From positions 111,001 to 175,000 of the forward strand of contig NC_134521.1 of NCBI RefSeq assembly GCF_027942865.1: a stretch of DNA of 64,000 nucleotides, read 5' to 3'. The stretch is from Odontesthes bonariensis. Its lineage: Eukaryota; Chordata; Actinopteri; Atheriniformes; Atherinopsidae. A program made the translations under genes and the position numbers. Positions 1 through 42,520 of the stretch are shown here, in pieces. A model generated the notes under the pieces. That model was not told the DNA's origin and made no database searches. It worked only from the letters and a program-made list of their open reading frames with translations. Position 1 is the first letter of the stretch, and every line of letters begins with the position of its first letter.

Positions 1-1714
1 TAATGTATGGATGTGGGTTAGGGTAAGGGTAATGTATGGATGTAGGGTTAGGGTTGGGGTAATGTATGGATGTAGCAGGATGTTGGGGTTAGGATTAGGG
101 TAATATATGGATGTAGGGGTATGTTGGGTAAGGGTAATGTATGGATGTAGGGTTAGGGTAATGTATGGATGTGGGTTAGGGTAAGGGTAATGTATGGATG
201 TAGGGGGATGTTGGTGTTAGGGTTAGGGTAATGTATGGATGTGGGTTAGGGTAATGTATGGATGTGGGTTAGGGTAATGTATGGATGTAGGGTTAGGGTA
301 ATGTATGGATGTAGGGTTAGGGTAATGTATGGATGTAGGGTTAGGGTTAGGGTAATGTATGGATGTGGGTTAGGGTTAGGTTAATGTATGGATGTAGGGT
401 TAGGGTAATGCATGGATGTGGGTTAGGGTTAGGGTAATGTATGGATGTAGGGGGATGTTGGTGTTAGGGTAATGCATGGAAGTAGGGGGATGTTTTGTGT
501 TAGGGTAAGGGTAATGTATGGATGTTAGTGTTAGGGTAAGGGTAATGTATGGATGTGGGTTAGGGTAAGGGTAATGTATGGATGTAGGGTTAGGGTTGGG
601 GTAATGTATGGATGTAGCAGGATGTTGGGGTTAGGATTAGGGTAATATATGGATGTAGGGGTATGTTGGGTAAGGGTAATGTATGGATGTAGGGTTAGGG
701 TAATGTATGGATGTGGGTTAGGGTAAGGGTAATGTATGGATGTAGGGGGATGTTGGTGTTAGGGTTAGGGTAATGTATGGATGTGGGTTAGGGTAATGTA
801 TGGATGTAGGGTTAGGGTAATGTATGGATGTAGGGTTAGGGTTAGGGTAATGTATGGATGTGGGTTAGGGTTAGGTTAATGTATGGATGTAGGGTTAGGG
901 TAATGCATGGATGTGGGTTAGGGTTAGGGTAATGTATGGATGTTGGGTTAGGGTAATGTATGGATGTAGGGTTAGGGTAATGTATGGATGTAGGGTTAGG
1001 GTAATGTATGGATGTTGGGTTAGGGTAATGTATGGATGTAGGGTTAGGGTTAGGGTTAGGGTAATGTATGGATGTTGGGTTAGGGTTAGGGTTAGGGTAA
1101 TGTATGGATGTAGGGTTAGGGTAATGTATGGATGTGGGTTAGGGTAAGGGTCATGTATGGATGTAGGGGATGTTGGTGTTAGGGTTAGGGTAATGTATGG
1201 ATGTAGGGGGATGTTGGTGTTAGGGTTAGGGTAATGTATGGATGTGGGTTAGGGTAATGTATGGATGTGGGTTAGGGTAATGTATGGATGTAGGGTTAGG
1301 GTAATGTATGGATGTAGGGTTAGGGTTAGGGTAATGTATGGATGTGGGTTAGGGTTAGGTTAATGTATGGATGTAGGGTTAGGGTAATGCATGGATGTGG
1401 GTTAGGGTTAGGGTAATGTATGGATGTTGGGTTAGGGTAATGTATGGATGTAGGGTTAGGGTAATGTATGGATGTAGGGTTAGGGTAATGTATGGATGTT
1501 GGGTTAGGGTAATGTATGGATGTAGGGTTAGGGTTAGGGTTAGGGTAATGTATGGATGTTGGGTTAGGGTTAGGGTTAGGGTAATGTATGGATGTAGGGT
1601 TAGGGTAATGTATGGATGTGGGTTAGGGTAAGGGTCATGTATGGATGTAGGGGATGTTGGTGTTAGGGTTAGGGTAATGTATGGATGTAGGGGGATGTTG
1701 GTGTTAGGGTTAGG

Positions 1715-2516
1715 GTCAGGGGTGGAGCAGTTATTTTAAATGTGGGGGTGTTCCATGGGGGGCACATGAAGCCCATAGACACGACGCTGAAGTTGGCATC
1801 CGATTCGCGAATTAAATGGATGGGCATAAAGGGCCATTTCACTGCATTTGTAACTGTTGTAGGTCCTGTATGGAAACTACAATAGTTACACTGCTCAAAT
1901 CTGGATGGAATTATTCTAAAGAGGTAATAGATTAATTAAAACCTTGTTTGGGATTTGTGAAACCTTTTTCTGATTTGTGAAAATGCAGAACAGGGCCATT
2001 TTACTGCAATTTATTTTTTTGCATTCTGATCACCCTAAACTAGGTCCTGTATGGAAACTACAATAATTAGACTGCTCGAATCTGGATAGATATTCTAAAG
2101 AGTTCTTTCTTCTTTCTTTTTTATTTTCATTTGGACCATCCAAAACCAGAACCTGTATGAAATATAATTAAATATGGGCTTAATTATTCAGCACAAATGT
2201 CCGTTCAGTTTGAACGCCCCCTGAACTCGGCTTCAGGCGACACGGGTCACCTAATACGCCAAGCATTCACATTGCTCGACTCGGGTCGAAGGTGCAATTT
2301 GGACCCGCTAAGGTAGCGGGTCTCAGTGTGAAAGGGGCTAAAGACTCAGCAGACCTCCAAATTTACCATCAATTCCTTTGATTAGTCAGATTCATCGGAG
2401 TTTTGGGTTTTAAGAGAAGTTTTAAAGATTTCCAGAGTTTCTGAGGAACGGATATGCAGAGTTAACCCATTTACCAGAGGGGGAGGCAGGGGGGGAAACA
2501 CACTGTGTGTGTCCTG
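1715..2516. repeat. Non-repetitive block, copy 1 of a duplicated segment
   Basis: About 800 bp of ordinary-composition DNA embedded in the telomere-like array. It holds a diverged internal duplication: GGTCCTGTATGGAAACTAC with ACTGCTC and a TCTGGAT tail occurs near 1862 and again near 2043. It also holds a short palindrome-like stretch, GACCCGCTAAGGTAGCGGGTC in two halves, near 2300-2325. No convincing coding frame is seen. It may be a remnant of a mobile element, but I do not recognise the family. Confidence 0.8.
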
Positions 2517-3560
2517 ATGTAGGGTTAGGGTAATGTATGGATGTAGGGTTAGGGTTAGGGTAATGTATGGATGTAGGGGTAAGGGTAATGTATGGATGTA
2601 GGGGGATGTTGGGGTTAGGGTAATGTATGGATGTAGGGTTAGGGTTGGGGTAATGTATGGATGTAGGGGGATGTTGGGGTTAGGATTAGGGTAATGTATG
2701 ATGTAGGGGGATGTTGGGTAAGGATAATGCATGGATTTAGGGGGGTGTTGGTGTTAGGGTAATGTATGGATGTAGGGGGATGTTGGGTAAGGGTAATGTA
2801 TGGATGTAGGGTTAGGGTAATGTATGGATGTGGGTTAGGGTAAGGGTAATGTATGGATGTAGGGGGATGTTGGTGTTAGGGTAATGTATGGAAGTAGGGG
2901 GATATTTTGTGTTAGGGTAAGGGTAATGTATGGATGTGGGTTAGGGTAAGGGTAATGTATGGATGTAGGGCGATGTTAGTGTTAGGGTAAGGGTAATGTA
3001 TGGATGTGGGTTAGGGTAAGGGTAATGTATGGATGTAGGGTTAGGGTTGGGGTAATGTATGGATGTAGCAGGATGTTGGGGTTAGGATTAGGGTAATATA
3101 TGGATGTAGGGGTATGTTGGGTAAGGGTAATGTATGGATGTAGGGTTAGGGTAATGTATGGATGTGGGTTAGGGTAAGGGTAATGTATGGATGTAGGGGG
3201 ATGTTGGTGTTAGGGTTAGGGTAATGTATGGATGTGGGTTAGGGTAATGTATGGATGTGGGTTAGGGTAATGTATGGATGTAGGGTTAGGGTAATGTATG
3301 GATGTAGGGTTAGGGTAATGTATGGATGTAGGGTTAGGGTTAGGGTAATGTATGGATGTGGGTTAGGGTTAGGTTAATGTATGGATGTAGGGTTAGGGTA
3401 ATGCATGGATGTGGGTTAGGGTTAGGGTAATGTATGGATGTAGGGTTAGGGTAATGTATGGATGTGGGTTAGGGTAAGGGTCATGTATGGATGTAGGGGA
3501 TGTTGGTGTTAGGGTTAGGGTAATGTATGGATGTAGGGGGATGTTGGTGTTAGGGTTAGG

Positions 3561-4362
3561 GTCAGGGGTGGAGCAGTTATTTTAAATGTGGGGGTGTTCC
3601 ATGGGGGGCACATGAAGCCCATAGACACGACGCTGAAGTTGGCATCCGATTCGCGAATTAAATGGATGGGCATAAAGGGCCATTTCACTGCATTTGTAAC
3701 TGTTGTAGGTCCTGTATGGAAACTACAATAGTTACACTGCTCAAATCTGGATGGAATTATTCTAAAGAGGTAATAGATTAATTAAAACCTTGTTTGGGAT
3801 TTGTGAAACCTTTTTCTGATTTGTGAAAATGCAGAACAGGGCCATTTTACTGCAATTTATTTTTTTGCATTCTGATCACCCTAAACTAGGTCCTGTATGG
3901 AAACTACAATAATTAGACTGCTCGAATCTGGATAGATATTCTAAAGAGTTCTTTCTTCTTTCTTTTTTATTTTCATTTGGACCATCCAAAACCAGAACCT
4001 GTATGAAATATAATTAAATATGGGCTTAATTATTCAGCACAAATGTCCGTTCAGTTTGAACGCCCCCTGAACTCGGCTTCAGGCGACACGGGTCACCTAA
4101 TACGCCAAGCATTCACATTGCTCGACTCGGGTCGAAGGTGCAATTTGGACCCGCTAAGGTAGCGGGTCTCAGTGTGAAAGGGGCTAAAGACTCAGCAGAC
4201 CTCCAAATTTACCATCAATTCCTTTGATTAGTCAGATTCATCAGAGTTTTTGGGTTTTAAGAGAAGTTTTAAAGATTTCCAGAGTTTCTGAGGAACGGAT
4301 ATGCAGAGTTAACCCATTTACCAGAGGGGAAGGCAGGGGGGGAAACACACTGTGTGTGTCCT
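3561..4362. repeat. Non-repetitive block, copy 2 of a duplicated segment
   Basis: Near-identical copy of 1715-2516, offset by 1846 bp. By eye the differences are a few single bases or indels, for example TCGGAGTTTTGGG against TCAGAGTTTTTGGG near the 3' end. The array sequence immediately following is also shared. This points to a recent tandem duplication of a unit of about 1.85 kb made of array plus block. Confidence 0.85.
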
Positions 4363-6557
4363 GATGTAGGGTTAGGGTAATGTATGGATGTAGGGTTAGG
4401 GTTAGGGTAATGTATGGATGTAGGGGTAAGGGTAATGTATGGATGTAGGGGGATGTTGGGGTTAGGGTAATGTATGGATGTAGGGTTAGGGTTGGGGTAA
4501 TGTATGGATGTAGGGGGATGTTGGGGTTAGGATTAGGGTAATGTATGATGTAGGGGGATGTTGGGTAAGGATAATGCATGGATTTAGGGGGGTGTTGGTG
4601 TTAGGGTAATGTATGGATGTAGGGGGATGTTGGGTAAGGGTAATGTATGGATGTAGGGTTAGGGTAATGTATGGATGTGGGTTAGGGTAAGGGTAATGTA
4701 TGGATGTAGGGGGATGTTGGTGTTAGGGTAATGTATGGAAGTAGGGGGATATTTTGTGTTAGGGTAAGGGTAATGTATGGATGTGGGTTAGGGTAAGGGT
4801 AATGTATGGATGTAGGGGGATGTTGGTGTTAGGGTAATGTATGGAAGTAGGGGGATGTTTTGTGTTAGGGTAAGGGTAATGTATGGATGTGGGTTAGGGT
4901 TAGGGTAATGTATGGATGTAGGGGGATGTTTGGTAAGGGTAATGTATGGATGTAGGGTTAGGGTAATGTATGGATGTAGGGGGATGTTAGTGTTAGGGTA
5001 AGGGTAATGTATGGATGTAGGGTTAGGGTTGGGGTAATGTATGGATGTAGGGGGATGTTGGTGTTAGGGTTAGGGTAATGTATGGATATGGGTTAGGGTT
5101 AGGGTAATTTATGGATATGGGTTAGGGTAATGTATGGATGTGGGTTAGGGTTAGGGTAATTTATGGATATGGGTTAGGGTAATGTATGGATATGGGTTAG
5201 GGTTAGGGTAATGTATGGATATGGGTTAGGGTTAGGGTAATTTATGGATATGGGTTAGGGTAATGTATGGATATGGGTTAGGGTTAGGGTAATGTATGGA
5301 TGTGGGTTAGGGTAATGTATGGATGTGGGTTAGGGTAATGTATGGATGTGGGTTAGGGTAATGTATGGATGTGGGTTAGGGTAATTTATGGATATGGATT
5401 AGGGTAATTTATGGATATGGGTTAGGGTTAGGGTAATGTATGGATGTGGGTTAGGGTAATGTATGGATGTAGGGGGGTGTTGGTGTTAGGGTTAGGGTAA
5501 TGTATGGATGTAGGGGGATGTTGGTGTTAGGGTTAGGGTAATGTATGGATGTAGGGGGATGTTGGTGTTAGGGTTAGGGTAATGTATAGATGTAGTAGGG
5601 TTAGGGTAATTTATGGATGTAGGGTTAGGGTTAGGGTAATGTATGGATTTAGGGTTAGGGTAATGTATGGATATGGGTTAGGGTTAGGGTAATTTATGGA
5701 TATGGGTTAGGGTAATGTATGGATGTGGGTTAGGGTTAGGGTAATTTATGGATATGGGTTAGGGTAATGTATGGATATGGGTTAGGGTTAGGGTAATGTA
5801 TGGATATGGGTTAGGGTTAGGGTAATTTATGGATATGGGTTAGGGTAATGTATGGATATGGGTTAGGGTTAGGGTAATGTATGGATGTGGGTTAGGGTAA
5901 TGTATGGATGTGGGTTAGGGTAATGTATGGATGTGGGTTAGGGTAATTTATGGATATGGATTAGGGTAATTTATGGATATGGGTTAGGGTTAGGGTAATG
6001 TATGGATGTGGGTTAGGGTAATGTATGGATGTAGGGGGATGTTGGTGTTAGGGTTAGGGTAATGTATGGATGTAGGGGGATGTTGGTGTTAGGGTTAGGG
6101 TTAGGGTAATGTATAGATGTAGTAGGGTTAGGGTAATTTATGGATGTAGGGTTAAGGTTAGGGTAATGTATGGATTTAGGGTTAGGGTAATGTATGGATA
6201 TGGGTTAGGGTTAGGGTAATTTATGGATATGGGTTAGGGTAATGTATGGATGTGGGTTAGGGTAATTTATGGATATGGGTTAGGGTTAGGGTAATGTATG
6301 GATGTGGGTTAGGGTAATGTATGGATGTGGGTTAGGGTAATTTATGGATATGGGTTAGGGTTTGGGTAATTTATGGATATGGGTTAGGGTTAGGGTAATG
6401 TATGGATGTGGGTTAGGGTAATTTATGGATATGGGTTAGGGTTTGGGTAATTTATGGATATGGGTTAGGGTTAGGGTAATGTATGGATGTGGGTTAGGGT
6501 AATTTATGGATATGGGTAAGGGTAATGAATGGATGTGGGTTAGGGTAATGTATGGAT

Positions 6558-7190
6558 GTATGATTCTTCTCCAGAATCAAAGGGTAAGCTGTCCGTTAGT
6601 CAGACGGTTGCTGGTTTGAACGCAGAAGTTGTTCTTGTCTGCAGCTACTCCTCCGAATGTGAAAAAAAAATGTAACACAGCTGTGAAGAAGTTGGAGGTT
6701 AAAAACCCACAACTGTAACCGTCTCCCTGACTGAACTGTGAGGATCCATGTGCTCAGGTGTGCTCAGGTGTGTGTTATGCTGCTGGGTAATCAGGTGATG
6801 ACCAATCAATCAATCAAACAGCGTCTTTCTGTCTGCTGACGGCTGCGTTATTCTGACATTTATGAAGCATCGATACCCTGATAATCACTACGTGGTTCTG
6901 CAGGTGAGCCTTCTACAGGTGGGTGCAGGGGGCGGGGCCAAATGAGCTGACAGCTTTACAGCAGCTGGACTTTAGATTGTGATAAACAACAAACATCAGG
7001 TGAGCCCGGTGCTTCAGACCGACGTACGACTGGACATTTAATCTCATTTGATCACGTGTAAACATGTAAGTGAGACGTGTTTTTTGAGATTGGGACTCTG
7101 AATGTTGTGTTTTTATGAAGTTAGCAGCAGGATCGCTCAGGTCACCTGGTGTCATTAATCATTCTGAGCTCCATAAAAGCTGATCACAGA
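6558..7190 (+). promoter_or_regulatory. Non-repetitive upstream region of TMPRSS15, possible promoter
   Basis: First non-array DNA upstream of the enteropeptidase gene. A CATAAAAG TATA-like sequence lies near 7170, and TTTATG (a Cdx-type core) lies near 6858. CCAATCAATCAATCAA occurs near 6802. Human enteropeptidase is expressed in duodenal epithelium, so Cdx-type control would fit, but these short matches are weak and the promoter assignment rests mainly on position. Confidence 0.3.
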
Positions 7191-7356
7191 TCAGGCAGAG
7201 TCAGAGAGAACAGACGTTCTGCTTCAGAAACCTCAGAAACCTCAGAAACCTCAGGTTTTCATTCTGAGACACAAACAGAAGAAGAAAAGAACAGCCGGCT
7301 GATTGGAGGTCTGCGACAACTGATCCAGGTGAACTGATCCAGGTGAACTGATCCAG
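7191..7356 (+). other. Putative 5' UTR exon with three tandem splice donors
   Basis: Starts about 20 bp after the TATA-like CATAAAAG and ends in a 14-bp unit, GATCCAGGTGAACT, repeated three times. This gives consecutive CAG-GT donors at 7329, 7343 and 7357, the last being CAGGTAAAC. An intron from here to the TTGACAG acceptor at 8442 would place GGCAGCTGCCGGG just before the ATG at 8456. The exon is inferred, and no transcript evidence is available. Confidence 0.35.
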
Positions 7357-7484
7357 GTAAACTCACCTTCAACAGCAGCTAAGCTTAAAGTCAAACTCAA
7401 ATCTTTTGTTTGCATTTTGTGTGATTCATAAATATGAAGACAGGAGGCAGAGTGTGTATATATGTCACTTCATGGCATCTCACT

Positions 7485-7636
7485 CTTTTTAATAGATTAT
7501 ATCTCACTCTTTTTAATCGATTTTTCTCACTCTTTTTAATGGATTATATCTCGCTCTTTTTAATGGATTATATCTCACTCTTTTTAATGGATTATATCTC
7601 ACTCTTTTTAATGGATTATATCTCACTCTTTTTAAT

Positions 7637-7697
<61 letters not shown>

Positions 7698-8038
7698 GTA
7701 CTTTATTAATCCCAATTTGGGAAATTGTTTTGTTGCAGCAGCATACAGTAAAGATATGAAAAACAATTAAAGTAGTAAAAACAAGCCAATAGAATATAAT
7801 AAAATAAAAAAATAAAATAAAATAAAATCAATAATGGATTATTTCTCACTCTTTTTTATGGATTATCTCACTCTTTTTAATAGATTATGTCTCACTCTTT
7901 TCAATGGATTATTTCTCACTCTTTTTTATGGATTATCTCACTCTTTTTAATAGATTATGTCTCACTCTTTTTAATGGATTATGTCTCACTCTTTTTAATC
8001 TCAATCTTTTTAATGGATTCTATCTCACTCTTTTTAAT

Positions 8039-8102
<64 letters not shown>

Positions 8103-8440
8103 CTTTATTAATCCCAATTTGGGAAATTGTTTTGTTGCAGCAGCATACAGTAAAGATATGAAAAACAATTAAAGTAGTAAAAACAAGCCAATAGAATATA
8201 ATGAAATAAAAAAATAAAATAAAATAAAATAAAATCAATAATGGATTATATCTCACTCTTTTTAATGGATTATATCTCACTCTTTTTAATGGATTATATC
8301 TCACTCTTTTTAATGGATTATATCTCACTCTTTTTAATCTCAATCTTTTTAATGAATTATTTCTCACTCTTTTTAATGGATTATATCTCACTCTTTTTAA
8401 TGGATTATGTCTCACTCTTTTTAATGGATTATATGTTGAC
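7485..8440. repeat. 24-bp minisatellite with two embedded (GATA)n retroelement tails
   Basis: Units built on TTTTTAATGGATTATATC plus TCACTC occupy 7485-7636, 7834-8036 and 8240-8437. Between them lie two near-identical modules (7637-7833 and 8037-8239). Each module has a (GATA)n microsatellite, then TACTTTATTAATCCCAATTT, GGGAAATTG and an A/T-rich stretch. The modules look like the reverse complement of the 3' end of a fish non-LTR element or SINE, and a related plus-oriented copy lies at 59890-60045. The whole module-plus-array segment has been duplicated in tandem (period about 400 bp). Confidence 0.85.
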
Positions 8441-8455
8441 AGGGCAGCTGCCGGG

Positions 8456-39319
<30,864 letters not shown>

Positions 39320-40230
39320 TCAATAAAGTTTATCACCGATCGATCAATAAAGTTTATCACTGATCGATCACGATCAATGAAGTTTATTACTGATTGATCA
39401 ATAAAGTTTATCACCGATCGATCAATAAAGTTTATCACTGATCGATCACGATCAATGAAGTTTATTACTGATCGATCAATAAAGTTTATCACTGATCAAT
39501 AAAGTTTATCACCGATCGATCGCTAAAGTTTATCACTGTTTAATCATAAAGTTTATCAATGATCGATCAATAAAGTTTATCACAGATCGATCAATAAAGT
39601 TTATCACCGATCAATCAATAAAGTTTATCACTGAATGATAAAGTTAATCGTTGGTTGATAAAGTTAATCGTTGGTTGATAAAGTTAATCGTTGAATGATA
39701 AAGTTAGTCATTGGTTGATAAAGTTAATTGTTGGTTGATAAAGTTAATCGTTGGTTGATAAAGTTAATCGTTGGTTGATAAAGTTAATTGTCGGTTGATA
39801 AAGTTAATCATTGGTTGATAAAGTTAATCGTTGGTTGATAAAGTTAATTGTCGGTTGATAAAGTAAATCATTGGTTGATAAAGTTAATTGTTGGTTGATA
39901 AAGTTAATCATTGGTTGATAAAGTTAATCGTTGGTTGATAAAGTTAATCACTGAATGATAAAGTTAATCACTGAATGATAAAGTTAATCATTGATCAATC
40001 GTTAAAGTTTAATTTTAGTAATTTAGTACTTTTAGCATCAGTTTGTAAATCCCGTCCTGCTGCTGAGATCTCTGATTTCTCTCTATGGATGATGGATGAA
40101 GTCATTCTGGGTTTCTGTGGAACATCCTCTCCTGTAGAACCTGCTGGTCCTACAGGTGCTGTTATGCCAGAGTTTGTCACATGCTGTAGATTCATGTTTC
40201 TTAAAGTTTATGATCAATAAAACTTGATGA
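39320..40230 (+). terminator. tmprss15: TMPRSS15 3' UTR: AATAAA minisatellite and probable poly(A) site
   Basis: Immediately after the stop codon, units GATCGATCAATAAAGTTTAT carry nine AATAAA signals between 39322 and about 39625. A related 20-bp unit, GGTTGATAAAGTTAATCGTT, follows to about 40008. A last AATAAA at 40216-40221 is followed by a GT-rich stretch (GGTGGTCGTGGTTTGTG, from about 40242) that would serve as a downstream element. Which signal is used cannot be told from sequence. Confidence 0.75.
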
Positions 40231-40269
40231 GGACTCAGTCAGGTGGTCGTGGTTTGTGACAGAAAATAA

Positions 40270-42048
40270 GTTCAGAAATGTGAACTCAATCTATGTGAAC
40301 TCAAACTACGTAAACTCAAACTATGTAAACTCAAACTATGTGAACTCAAACTGTGTGAACTCACACTATGTAAACTCAAACTATGTAAACTCACACTATG
40401 TGAACTCAAACTATGTGAACTCAAACTATGTAAACTCAAACTATGTAAACTCAAACTATGTGAACTCAAACTATGTGAACTCAAACTATGTAAACTCAAA
40501 CTGTGTAAACTCAAACTATGTAAACTCAAACTATGTGAACTCACACTATGTGAACTCAAACTATGTGAACTCACACTATGTGAACTCAAACTATGTGAAC
40601 TCAAACTATGTGAACTCACACTATGTGAACTCAAACTATGTGAACTCACACTATGTGAACTCAAACTATGTGAACTCAAACTATGTAAACTCAAACTATG
40701 TAAACTCAAACTGTGTAAACTCAAACTATGTAAACTCAAACTATGTGAACTCAAACTATGTGAACTCAAACTATGTGAACTCAAACTGTGTGAACTCAAA
40801 CTATGTGAACTCACACTATGTGAACTCAAACTATGTAAACTCAAACTATGTGAACTCAAACTATGTGAACTCACACTATGTGAACTCAAACTATGTGAAC
40901 TCACACTATGTGAACTCAAACTATGTGAACTCAAACTATGTGAACTCAAACTATGTAAACTCAAACTATGTAAACTCAAACTGTGTAAACTCAAACTATG
41001 TAAACTCAAACTATGTGAACTCACACTATGTGAACTCACACTATGTAAACTCAAACTATGTAAACTCAAACTGTGTAAACTCAAACTATGTAAACTCAAA
41101 CTATGTGAACTCACACTATGTGAACTCAAACTATGTGAACTCAAACTATGTGAACTCAAACTATGTAAACTCAAACTATGTAAACTCAAACTGTGTAAAC
41201 TCAAACTATGTAAACTCAAACTATGTGAACTCACACTATGTGAACTCAAACTATGTGAACTCACACTATGTGAACTCAAACTATGTAAACTCAAACTATG
41301 TAAACTCAAACTATGTAAACTCAAACTATGTGAACTCAAACTATGTGAACTCACACTATGTGAACTCAAACTATGTGAACTCACACTATGTGAACTCAAA
41401 CTATGTGAACTCAAACTATGTGAACTCAAACTATGTAAACTCAAACTATGTAAACTCAAACTATGTAAACTCAAACTATGTGAACTCAAACTATGTGAAC
41501 TCAAACTATGTGAACTCAAACTATGTGAACTCAAACTATGTGAACTCAAACTATGTGAACTCACACTATGTGAACTCACACTATGTGAACTCACACTATG
41601 TGAACTCAAACTATGTGAACTCAAACTATGTGAACTCAAACTATGTGAACTCACACTATGTGAACTCACACTATGTGAACTCAAACTATGTGAACTCAAA
41701 CTATGTGAACTCAAACTATGTGAACTCAAACTGTGTGAACTCACACTATGTGAACTCAAACTATGTGAACTCACACTATGTAAACTCACACTATGTAAAC
41801 TCAAACTATGTGAACTCAAACTATGTAAACTCAAACTGTGTGAACTCAAACTATGTGAACTCACACTATGTGAACTCACACTATGTGAACTCACACTATG
41901 TGAACTCAAACTGTGTGAACTCACACTATGTAAACTCAAACTATGTGAACTCAAACTATGTGAACTCAAACTGTGAACTCAAACTATGTGAACTCAAACT
42001 ATGTAAACTCAAACTATGTGAACTCACACTATGTGAACTCAAACTGTA
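40270..42048. repeat. 15-bp minisatellite (about 118 copies)
   Basis: Unit TATGTGAACTCAAAC with GTA/GTG, AAA/CAC and TAT/TGT variants, lying between TMPRSS15 and TTC1. The 15-bp period is a multiple of three, so a 601-codon plus-strand frame (YVNSN repeats) and a 565-codon minus-strand frame (LSSHS repeats) run through it. Neither has a leader or gene context, and both are taken as artefacts. Confidence 0.97.
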
Positions 42049-42520
42049 TATTGAAATTTAATATCAATGTTTAGAGTTTGGAACATTGATTTTTTTTTAA
42101 TGTTTTATCCAGCTTATTCTGGATAGATCTACAGGACTGGCATCAGTTTAGGAATATTATATATATTATAATTATATTATAATTCTCTCTCTTTACTCAT
42201 GAGTGCAGGTGTTTAACAACTAAAGCCACGTTTAGCTCGTTTTCATGTATTTTCAAAGTAAAAATTGTTTGAACTATTTAGCTGGATTTAATAATTCCCT
42301 TTTGGTTATTTTATTCTATTTTCTTATTATGTATTATGATATATATATGTGTGTGTGCACATAATTAATGTTTTTAACGCTGTGGGAGTTCTAATTCACA
42401 GGATTTTGTTGGACAGAAGATTCTTTTTGCTCAGTCAGGATGCTGATTTGTCTGCTCGTGCATGAGAACGTGCACGTTCTCCTCTTTGTATGAAATGTTT
42501 TTTCAGTCATAAATAAATAA
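42049..42520. other. Intergenic A/T-rich DNA, nothing recognised
   Basis: Contains short AT microsatellites (near 42158-42182 and 42340) but no gene or known element that I can see. Confidence 0.6.

Larger units (their letters stand above)
1..6557. repeat. Telomere-like minisatellite block (TTAGGG plus GTAATGTATGGATG)
   Basis: Tandem units of roughly 20-40 bp combine one to four TTAGGG motifs (the vertebrate telomere hexamer, G-rich strand on plus) with a conserved GTAATGTATGGATGT core. Variants carry AGGGGGATGTTGGTG or GGATATGGG. Higher-order structure is visible: a stretch starting near 911 recurs identically near 1395 (period 484), and a variant containing GTAGCAGGATGTTGGGG occurs near 66, 609 and 3063. 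Two non-repetitive blocks (1715-2516, 3561-4362) interrupt the array. It is degenerate and interstitial, since genes follow it, so it is not a chromosome end within this window. Open frames across it are repeat artefacts. Confidence 0.95.

Noticed and set aside
1..6557. A true chromosome end
   Set aside because: TTAGGG copies are mixed with non-telomeric words, unique blocks interrupt them, and three genes follow. No long pure hexamer run is present.
7149..7337. A 62-codon open frame near the possible leader exon
   Set aside because: It contains a short tandem repeat (SETSETSET) and has no homology. It is best explained as 5' UTR sequence.
40256..42061. 601-codon plus-strand and 565-codon minus-strand frames (YVNSN and LSSHS repeats)
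   Set aside because: The 15-bp period keeps both strands open. There is no leader, no non-repeat domain and no promoter signal.
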